Of a stretch of DNA of 8,626 bases, positions 1 through 5,228 are shown piece by piece. The translations under genes and the position numbers were made by a program. Source of the DNA: CAYLLT01 sp964548565 (GTDB lineage: Bacteria > Planctomycetota > Phycisphaerae > UBA1845 > PWPN01); contig CAZJTF010000301.1 in the NCBI GenBank assembly GCA_964548565.1, positions 1 to 8,626 of the forward strand, in the 5' to 3' direction. Numbering within the stretch: the first letter of the stretch is position 1; the number at the start of each line of letters is the position of its first letter. Below the pieces are notes generated by a model. It was not told the DNA's origin. It searched no databases and saw nothing but the letters and a program-made list of their open reading frames with translations.

Positions 1-340
1 TGCGGCGGTCGCTACAGACGCCACACATACAGGGCAATCGCCGTGCCGCGTCCCAGAAGTCCGCTCACCGGCCACCGGAACGGGCGAAAACGCCGATTTC
101 GCACCGAAGACACCGCCTCACGGCTTCGGAGCACGCTGGCAGTGGACGGAATACCTCCTGAAAAAAATGGAAGCTCGCCCGCCCGCGCGTGATTTGCCGC
201 AAGCCATCCGTGTTTTAGCCCAAATGCGAGATCACCCGACGGTTTCATGGGGAACATGCCCCTCGAACGCTCGCCCTATAACGCGAGATCCGGTGTCGAG
301 CACCGCGATTTCGATGCGAGGCGAGATCTCATTTTTCCTG

Positions 341-352
341 TGCGCCGGCGCA
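341..352. repeat. Perfect 12-bp palindrome TGCGCCGGCGCA
   Basis: The sequence equals its own reverse complement over all 12 bases and does not extend further. It lies 5 bp left of a second dyad (358-375) in apparently non-coding DNA. The role is unknown. In GC-rich DNA a palindrome of this kind can arise by chance. Confidence 0.4.
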
Positions 353-357
353 ATTGG

Positions 358-375
358 ACCATGGTCGTACATGGT
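358..375. repeat. 18-bp imperfect dyad ACCATG-N6-CATGGT
   Basis: ACCATG at 358-363 is inverted as CATGGT at 370-375 around a 6-bp spacer, with 7 of 9 base pairs symmetric. Size and spacing are compatible with a dimeric regulator's site. However, no promoter or gene start is recognised beside it, so no function is assigned. Confidence 0.3.
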
Positions 376-445
376 GACGGTGGACTTTGGTCTTATGTCG
401 GTCGGGAGAGGTGCAGTCGCGGGAGGAGAGGCCTGGGTGTGGCTC

Positions 446-476
446 GCCGGAGCGGCCCGCGGTGGACCGCTCCGGC
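446..476 (-). terminator. Stem-loop after the small minus-strand gene, possible terminator
   Basis: GCCGGAGCGG (446-455) and CCGCTCCGGC (467-476) form a perfect 10-bp stem with an 11-base loop. The stem begins 12 bp past the stop codon of the minus-strand gene ending at 489, the right position for a transcription terminator. No T-run follows on the minus strand, so it is not a canonical intrinsic terminator. It may instead stabilise the RNA end or act with Rho. Confidence 0.45.
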
Positions 477-488
477 TGCCACGTCTCG

Positions 489-788
489 TCAATTAAACGA
501 CGCGCCAGGACGCGGCGGCATCGTCTGATCTTCTACCTTCAGGCCCTGCGGCGTACGTTTCAGGGCAAGGAACCGCGAGCGATCAATGAACAGCCCGCCA
601 TTGCGGTTCCGATACCAGTTGACGCGGTACCAGCTCACGTCCGCTTTGCTGCGGATGTGCCGTACAACCATCTGACCGTCGTCAAAAGGATACGCCGACT
701 GGATGGCTTCGCGAATCTCCTCGACCGAAGAGACTTCGGGCTCGAGGCTCCGTGTTTCATTCAGTTCCGCTTCGGTAATCGGAATCAT
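489..788 (-). CDS. Small protein of unknown function (99 aa)
   Basis: I do not recognise a family. The product starts MIPITEAELN and has an acidic N-terminal third that is probably helical (EEIREAIQSAYPF, about residues 21-33). A basic, aromatic segment follows, with RHIRSKADVSWYRVNWYRNR at about residues 42-61. The end is a short beta-like stretch (GLFIDRSRFLALKRT) and a Pro/Gly-rich tail. No signal peptide or membrane segment is visible, so it is probably cytoplasmic. ATG at 788 is preferred over GTG at 794 because GATCACCT at 789-796 reads AGGTGATC on this strand, an 8-base match to the 16S anti-Shine-Dalgarno complement. Codon use looks like real coding DNA. It is transcribed away from the exported protein gene at 1109. 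A 10-bp stem lies just after its stop. Coding is fairly likely; function is unknown. Confidence 0.6.
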   Translation of the reverse strand: MIPITEAELNETRSLEPEVSSVEEIREAIQSAYPFDDGQMVVRHIRSKADVSWYRVNWYRNRNGGLFIDRSRFLALKRTPQGLKVEDQTMPPRPGASFN

Positions 789-796
789 GATCACCT
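789..796 (-). promoter_or_regulatory. Ribosome binding site deciding the start of the small gene
   Basis: On the minus strand this reads AGGTGATC directly before the ATG at 788. It matches eight consecutive bases of the sequence complementary to the 16S rRNA 3' end (TAAGGAGGTGATCC), with five bases between AGG and ATG. The upstream in-frame GTG at 794 would lie inside this site and is therefore rejected as the start. A further AAAGGAG (824-830, minus strand) is too far upstream to serve this start. Confidence 0.6.
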
Positions 797-1108
797 GTTC
801 GGATCAGTGCGACGGCTGACCCTCTCCTTTCAATGGATATTAGCCCCGCACCAAGCGTTTTGTACTCCGTGTTTTTATCGTCGCACCCGTTTTTTACCAT
901 GATCCACTCCGCATGCACGGCTGCAGGCAGTGCTATCTGGCAAATGGGGTAAACCCCGGGAGGGTGTACCAACGATCGACTTGACTTTTGGCAACCGCAG
1001 AGGTCATGCACCGGTTGGCGCGCCGAGGGCCGAGCGGTTATGACAGGCAGCGCGGGGCGGTGAGAGCTGCCCCCGGAACCGCCGCATTCCCGCTGTTCGA
1101 GGTGCCAA
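797..1108. other. Divergent intergenic region between the small gene and the exported protein gene
   Basis: About 310 bp without a supported gene. The part near 840-900 is clearly richer in A+T than its surroundings, with T-runs at about 873-877 and 890-895, as expected for a divergent promoter region. GGGGT-AA-ACCCC forms a small hairpin at 946-957. A TTGACT at 981-986 resembles a -35 element for the plus-strand gene, but no convincing -10 lies 16-18 bp downstream. CAACCG (992-997) is inverted as CGGTTG (1012-1017) just after it and could be a regulator site. GAGGT at 1099-1103 is the likely ribosome binding site for the ATG at 1109. ORFs crossing this region are not convincing. Confidence 0.5.
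992..1017. repeat. Inverted repeat CAACCG-N14-CGGTTG upstream of the exported protein gene
   Basis: A 6-bp inverted repeat with a 14-bp spacer sits just downstream of a -35-like TTGACT and about 90 bp before the ATG at 1109. The position would suit an operator, but six base pairs is a weak signal and no regulator is known. Confidence 0.25.
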
Positions 1109-3757
1109 ATGCATCGCTTGTCCATGTGTGCAGCCGCTCTCGCCGCGGCTGCGCTCCCGGTCTGCCAAGCCCGTTTCGCAGTTGCCGAGCAGCCGAAGCA
1201 TTACTTCGCTCATCGCGTGGTGGAAGACCGGAATGGGGTGGTCGCCCCGTGGTACGAGGGTCTGAGCGGGCAGTGCGACTTTCGTGTCCGTGTGGCCGTC
1301 GAGACGATGAAGCGGTATCCCTGGAGCGTATCCAAATCCGGCCTGCCCGCGCCGGACTACATGTTCAACGGCCGGTGGTCGATCGCGGCCGACGGCACGA
1401 TCACGCCGGGCGAACTCCGCGACTGGGGCAACGGCGATCTCGTTCAGCGGGCGGCGTACTCCATTCTCGGCCTCATCGACTATTACCGGTATTCGGGCGA
1501 CCCGGCCGCCGTCGCGCACGCCTCCATGTTCGCGGACGTCATCCTCGCTCAGTGCCTCACGCCCGAGGGGCACCCGTGGCCGCGATTTCCCGTGAGCGTA
1601 CCCATGCGCGGGGAGCCGTACGGCGTCTGCGACCCGCGCGGCATGATCCAACTCGATTTAGCGGCTCTCTTCGGCATCGCCCTGACGCGTGCCTACGAAA
1701 TGACAGGACGCACCGACTGGCTGGACATCGCCACCCACTGGGGCGAAGTTTTGAGCGAGCACTGCAGTGGTGAGCACGACGCGCCGCCCTGGAACCGCTA
1801 CGCGAATCCGGAGCACGCATTCTGGGACGACCTTCAAACCGGCGGCGCCGTACTGATTCTCCAGTTCCTGGATGAACTGCTCCGTGTGGGACGGGCGGGG
1901 CGAGACAACTGCATCCACTGGGGACGTGACCGTGCCCTGGACTGGATTCGCGGGCCCCTGATGGCGCGGTTCTGGAAGGACGACACCTGGGCCCGTGACT
2001 ACTGGGACTGGACGCACGACGTGCAGAGCGAATCCATTTCCGAGTTCGCCGCCCGTTTGATGATGGCGAGTCCTGAGGAGTTTCCGGACTGGCAGCGCGA
2101 TGTCCGCAACATGCTGACGCTGTTCATGCAGCGCGCGTGCGTCGCGCCCGAATCGGGTGGGGGTGTCTTCAGCGGCGCCTGGGCCTATCCCGAGGGCGCC
2201 CAGTGCTGCGGTCGATCGTTGTCCTACCCGCCGATGCAGATCGGGGCCGCCCTGGCGGAGTACGCGGTCCGTGCCGACAGCGCGTGGGCGCGCGAACTGG
2301 CCCGCCGCCAGTTCATCATTGCAACCTACGACTGCCACGAAACCGGCGTGGTTGAAGATGGCATGGATGGCGGCCAGGTCGTGGCGGGGGGGTGGTTCCA
2401 GGTGACACATCCGCTCGCCCTCAAGTACGTGCTCGACGGGATCGCGTGGCTGCCGGAGGAACTTGGCGCGAGTCGCGAAAACCACCTCGTCCGTACGTCT
2501 TCCACTGTCTCGCGGATCACCTACGAGGACGGCCGGATTCGATATCGGACGTTTGACGCGCCGTCCGGCGGACTGGACGTGCTGCGACTGGCCTATCGAC
2601 CCCGCTGGGTCCTCGCCGGGGGTAACCAGTTGGAGCAACGCGAGGATCTGGAGGGGAATGGCTACACCGCCCGCAGCCTGCCGAACGGCGACTGGATCCT
2701 GACGATTCGGCACGATGGCAGCACCGAGGTGGAGGTGAGCGGCGACGATGATCCCCAGCGCGACGCGCCGCTGGAGTTCGCCGGCCCGTGGGAGCGTCGT
2801 GGTTCCGCACGCGTCGCGACGAGCGGCGGGGCAACCGCGACGCTCACGTTCACCGGCAACCAGGTCCGGATCATCGGGGACGTCGGACCGGACGGTGGTC
2901 AGGCGGACATCGAGATCGACGGGGCTCGGCAGCTCTGCGGGATAGACAGCTGGAACCCCGCGCGGCTCGAGAAGCAGGTCCTGTTCGCCCGCAGCGGACT
3001 CAACCCCGGGCGGCATACGATTCGATTGATCGCGCTCGGGAAGCACAACCCCCGCTCGTCCGGCACGGAGGTTGTTCTCTACGACGCACAGGTCTCGTCT
3101 GCCGAGGGTCATGCCGGCTTCGGCGAGGGGGGAGGGCCGGCCGAGACGCAGCGATGGATCCTCGGCTATGCGAACCGCGAGGACCACGTCGACTCGCAGG
3201 GCAATACCTGGCGTCCCGGCACGGAGATCGTCGCTCGGATCGGCCAGATGAACGACCCCGTCGTGGCAGCGTGGCATACGCACCCGCGCCGGCAGTTCGT
3301 GTCCGGAACGGAGGACCCGGTGCTGTACCGGCATGGCTTCCACGCCCCGGAGTTCACCGCATATGCCACCGTTGCGCCAGGCACATACTACGTGCGCGTC
3401 AAGCTGATGGAGACCCGCACGGCGGATCCGCCCAAACGCGGACTCAACATCGACATCAACAGACGCCGTGTGGCTGAGAAAGTGGATGTCGCTGCGACAG
3501 CCACGGGTCGTCCCGCGGAAGTCGAGTACGTGAGCCCGAACGGCACGCGCGTCTGGAAGGGCCTGAATACGGCGGTTGATCTGGTATTCGACAACATCCA
3601 GCCGGTGCACGGCGTCATCGAGATGCGCTTTTCCGGCACTGATGGCGGCGAAGCAGTCGTCAGCGCCATCGAGATCGGCGCCGGCAGCGGAGGCGAAGGG
3701 CATCACCCGATCCCGGCCACGATGCCGTCAACGCTGCCCGTGGATAGCCGGCCGTAA
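1109..3757 (+). CDS. Exported helical-barrel (six-hairpin glycosidase-like) protein with galactose-binding-like and malectin-like domains
   Basis: An 882-residue exported protein, probably acting on or binding a carbohydrate. Residues 1-26 form a signal peptide (HRL, hydrophobic Ala/Leu core, AVA before EQ at 26/27). Residues about 30-450 are alpha-helical with repeated aromatic/acidic helix ends (DWTHDVQSES, DWLDIATHWGEV, ARDYWDWTHD), as in alpha/alpha-toroid glycoside hydrolases and epimerases. A small beta domain follows at about 458-545. Residues about 555-664 resemble a galactose-binding-like sandwich (TATLTFTGNQVRIIG, GLNPGRHTIRLIALG, NPRSSGTEV). Residues about 683-857 match the malectin pattern: DSQGNTWRPG, then FTAYATVAPGTYYVRVKLME, then RGLNIDINRRRVAEKVDV. 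The start has GAGGT five bases upstream. No catalytic residues can be named and no substrate is shown, so the enzyme role is inference. It ends 12 bp from a convergent lipoprotein gene. Export and the two C-terminal sugar-binding-type folds are the firmest points. Confidence 0.8.
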   Translation: MHRLSMCAAALAAAALPVCQARFAVAEQPKHYFAHRVVEDRNGVVAPWYEGLSGQCDFRVRVAVETMKRYPWSVSKSGLPAPDYMFNGRWSIAADGTITPGELRDWGNGDLVQRAAYSILGLIDYYRYSGDPAAVAHASMFADVILAQCLTPEGHPWPRFPVSVPMRGEPYGVCDPRGMIQLDLAALFGIALTRAYEMTGRTDWLDIATHWGEVLSEHCSGEHDAPPWNRYANPEHAFWDDLQTGGAVLILQFLDELLRVGRAGRDNCIHWGRDRALDWIRGPLMARFWKDDTWARDYWDWTHDVQSESISEFAARLMMASPEEFPDWQRDVRNMLTLFMQRACVAPESGGGVFSGAWAYPEGAQCCGRSLSYPPMQIGAALAEYAVRADSAWARELARRQFIIATYDCHETGVVEDGMDGGQVVAGGWFQVTHPLALKYVLDGIAWLPEELGASRENHLVRTSSTVSRITYEDGRIRYRTFDAPSGGLDVLRLAYRPRWVLAGGNQLEQREDLEGNGYTARSLPNGDWILTIRHDGSTEVEVSGDDDPQRDAPLEFAGPWERRGSARVATSGGATATLTFTGNQVRIIGDVGPDGGQADIEIDGARQLCGIDSWNPARLEKQVLFARSGLNPGRHTIRLIALGKHNPRSSGTEVVLYDAQVSSAEGHAGFGEGGGPAETQRWILGYANREDHVDSQGNTWRPGTEIVARIGQMNDPVVAAWHTHPRRQFVSGTEDPVLYRHGFHAPEFTAYATVAPGTYYVRVKLMETRTADPPKRGLNIDINRRRVAEKVDVAATATGRPAEVEYVSPNGTRVWKGLNTAVDLVFDNIQPVHGVIEMRFSGTDGGEAVVSAIEIGAGSGGEGHHPIPATMPSTLPVDSRP

Positions 3758-3769
3758 GTCGCTGCCTGT

Positions 3770-4657
3770 TTACCGCAGCACCCAGTCCAGGGCCCATGAC
3801 ATGTGCCGCAGGGGCGTCTCGTGGTCGCCCTCGGGGAGTTCGCGGTAGTGGATGCTCGGGCGCCCCGACAACTTCGCAGCCAGCGCGCGGGACTGCTCGA
3901 CCGGGATGACCACGTCACGCGCGCCGTGGACGATGCAGACCGGCATCGTCAGACGCTCCGCGTTCGTCATCGCGGAATGCCGTGCGTACGCTTGCGGCCG
4001 GTCCTCCGAGGGGCTGCCGTAGGCCGCCACGATGGCGTCGGCGATCTCCTGCAGCACTGCGGGCTCGGCCCGGAGCCGGCACCACTGCACGTAGCTGGCG
4101 AGGTCCGTCGCCGGGCACAGCGCGACGACGCCCGCCACGTCCTCCGGATGGAGGACGGCGTAAATCAGGTTGCTCGTGCCGCCCATCGATCCGCTTGCAA
4201 AAACGAACCGCCTCACATGGTACCGTTCGCGAATCATGCCCAGCAGCGCATGCAGGTCCGCGGCTGCCGCGGGTGACATCCACGCATTGCCACGAAGATT
4301 GACCGTCAGAATGCCCAGGCCACGCCGGCGGAAGTCCGGAAGCCAGTCGTCACGAAGATCCGGGCGCGTGAACAGCTGATCTCCCCTGGACCCGTGGCCG
4401 TGGATCATGACGACCCAGTCGCTGCGCGTGCCCGGCAGGATCAGTCCCCAGTCGTCGTGCCCGTCGATCGCGCTGGTGTACGCGATGCGTTCGACGCCGC
4501 CTGGAAGGAATGGCTGCGTCGCGGGGGTAAACGTCACGTCCGTCAGCGGGGGAGTGGCGGTTTCATTCGGGACATACGTGAGGCGTTCACCGGTTGCGTG
4601 GCATCCCGCCAGGATCAGCAGTGCGGCCGCGGTCAGCCGCTGTTGAACAGGTTTCAT
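3770..4657 (-). CDS. Alpha/beta-hydrolase fold lipoprotein
   Basis: A 295-residue hydrolase, probably anchored to a membrane by lipid. Residues 1-19 form a lipoprotein signal peptide (MKPVQQRLTAAALLILAGC) with lipobox LAGC and the lipidated Cys at 19. The fold is shown by the oxyanion-hole motif HGHGSRG (86-92), the nucleophile elbow SGSMGG with Ser157, the acid in HGARDVVIP (Asp248) and the base in PEGDHETP (His279): a complete Ser-Asp-His triad. The overall form resembles peptidase S9-like or dienelactone-hydrolase-like esterases; the substrate cannot be read. ATG at 4657 is chosen because it puts the signal peptide at the N-terminus. An extension of 20 residues would need a TTG start at 4717. 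No clear Shine-Dalgarno is visible. The gene is divergent from the BlaI-type repressor gene, so its promoter probably lies near the dyads at 4758-4798. It converges on the exported protein gene with a 12-bp gap. Confidence 0.85.
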   Translation of the reverse strand: MKPVQQRLTAAALLILAGCHATGERLTYVPNETATPPLTDVTFTPATQPFLPGGVERIAYTSAIDGHDDWGLILPGTRSDWVVMIHGHGSRGDQLFTRPDLRDDWLPDFRRRGLGILTVNLRGNAWMSPAAAADLHALLGMIRERYHVRRFVFASGSMGGTSNLIYAVLHPEDVAGVVALCPATDLASYVQWCRLRAEPAVLQEIADAIVAAYGSPSEDRPQAYARHSAMTNAERLTMPVCIVHGARDVVIPVEQSRALAAKLSGRPSIHYRELPEGDHETPLRHMSWALDWVLR

Positions 4658-4757
4658 CGAGGCGATGCTATCCGGAAGGGATGCAGGCGTCGAAAGCGGG
4701 GCGGGTCCGATCCGCAACTCGCGCCCACGCGTGTTCGTGGGAGAGAATTCGTCGAAT

Positions 4758-4775
4758 CTACGGTTTTACCCGTTG
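4758..4775. promoter_or_regulatory. Candidate repressor operator 1 (distal dyad)
   Basis: CTACGGTTTTACCCGTTG is symmetric at 6 of 9 base pairs, strongest as ACGG/CCGT (4760-4763 and 4770-4773). Its left half CTACGGTTT is identical to that of the second dyad, whose centre is 23 bp downstream. It overlaps the first three bases of the -35 element and lies between the repressor gene and the divergent lipoprotein gene, so it could act on both. Assignment to the BlaI-type protein is inference from position. Confidence 0.4.
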
Positions 4776-4801
4776 ACGACCTACGGTTTATGCAGTAGAC
4801 T
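4773..4801 (+). promoter_or_regulatory. Sigma70-type promoter of the repressor-M56 operon
   Basis: TTGACG (4773-4778) and TAGACT (4796-4801) are separated by an ideal 17-bp spacer and lie about 30-57 bp before the repressor start codon. Five of six and four of six bases match the consensus hexamers. The spacer and part of the -10 are covered by the operator-like dyad 4781-4798, and the -35 touches a second dyad, the arrangement expected for autorepression. Confidence 0.55.
4781..4798. promoter_or_regulatory. Candidate repressor operator 2 (proximal dyad)
   Basis: CTACGGTTTATGCAGTAG is symmetric at 6 of 9 base pairs, with outer arms CTAC/GTAG. It sits between the -35 and -10 and overlaps the -10, so bound protein should block RNA polymerase. 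TAC/GTA half-sites are typical of BlaI/MecI operators. The spacing between half-sites is wider here than in the staphylococcal sites, so recognition by this repressor is inferred and not certain. Confidence 0.45.
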
Positions 4802-4816
4802 TGCTGCAGGTACGTG

Positions 4817-4822
4817 AAGGAG
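4817..4822 (+). promoter_or_regulatory. Ribosome binding site of the repressor gene
   Basis: AAGGAG lies seven bases before the ATG at 4830, a near-ideal Shine-Dalgarno that fixes this start. Confidence 0.8.
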
Positions 4823-4829
4823 TCCTACG

Positions 4830-5228
4830 ATGCCCCGCCCGAAATCCGAAACCCCCACACCCGGAGAACTCGAGGTCCTGCAGGTGCTCTGGGACCGCGG
4901 TCCGTGCACCGTCCGTGACGTGATGGAAACGCTCAACGGCACCCGGCCCCGTGCGTACACGTCTGTCATGAGCCTGCTGAACGTGATGGTTGACAAGAAG
5001 TTGCTGCGCCGGGAGGCCAGCGGCAAGGCCTTCATTTACCACGCCCGGCTCCAGCAGAAGCCGACGCTCAAACGCATGGTGGGGGACCTGCTGGATCGCG
5101 CCTTCGGCGGTTCAGCCAAGCAGCTTGTCGTGCACGCCCTCGAGCAGACCGACATCCCGCCGGATGAGCTGGCCGAAATTGAAAAAGTGATCGAATCCCA
5201 CCGGAAACGACAGGAGCAGAAATCATGA
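4830..5228 (+). CDS. BlaI/MecI-family transcriptional repressor
   Basis: A 132-residue DNA-binding repressor of the usual length for the family. Residues about 9-72 form the winged helix: TPGELEVLQVLWDRGPCTVRDV is the family's hallmark opening, RAYTSVMSLLNVMVDKKLL (41-59) holds the recognition helix, and REASGKAFIYHA (61-72) the wing. Residues about 78-130 form the helical dimerisation part (LKRMVGDLLDRAFGGSAKQLV), where family members are cut when induced. Known family members repress their own operon and are inactivated after a partner M56 protease senses a signal. The partner is encoded directly downstream with an ATGA overlap (5225-5228), so the two are translationally coupled. Two operator-like dyads cover its promoter, suggesting autoregulation. 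No beta-lactamase or PBP gene lies in the window, so resistance is not implied and the symbol blaI is withheld. Confidence 0.93.
   Translation: MPRPKSETPTPGELEVLQVLWDRGPCTVRDVMETLNGTRPRAYTSVMSLLNVMVDKKLLRREASGKAFIYHARLQQKPTLKRMVGDLLDRAFGGSAKQLVVHALEQTDIPPDELAEIEKVIESHRKRQEQKS

Larger units (their letters stand above)
1..488. other. Stretch without a recognisable gene
   Basis: No gene can be supported here. Plus frame 2 is open from the window edge to a TAA at 494-496, about 164 codons. It could therefore be the end of a gene entering from the left and overlapping the convergent small gene by 8 bp. Its translation resembles no family I know, and its third codon positions look less GC-biased than those of the clear genes, so I read it as chance. 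The stretch holds several palindromes: GGGG/CCCC at 249-262, a 12-bp palindrome at 341-352, an 18-bp dyad at 358-375 and a stem at 446-476. I see no tRNA, rRNA or CRISPR array. Confidence 0.5.

Noticed and set aside
870..897. T-runs as an intrinsic terminator on the plus strand
   Set aside because: No stable stem precedes either run; an A+T-rich divergent promoter region explains them better.
387..902. A 171-codon plus-strand open frame opposite the small gene
   Set aside because: It has no recognisable domain and no clear ribosome binding site, and the opposite strand has a better start and more protein-like sequence.
981..1009. A complete sigma70 or sigma54 promoter for the exported protein gene
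   Set aside because: TTGACT is a fair -35, but the hexamers 16-18 bp downstream (GTCATG, TCATGC, CATGCA) do not resemble a -10, and no GG-N10-GC pair is present.
1658..3706. A 682-codon open frame on the minus strand
   Set aside because: It lies wholly opposite the exported protein gene and in register with its codons. Its stops would require TTA, CTA or TCA codons on the plus strand, which are rare in GC-rich genes. The translation has no signal, motif or domain, whereas the plus strand has several.
4658..4717. A 20-residue N-terminal extension of the lipoprotein hydrolase
   Set aside because: It would use a TTG start and bury the lipoprotein signal peptide inside the protein; ATG at 4657 is preferred.
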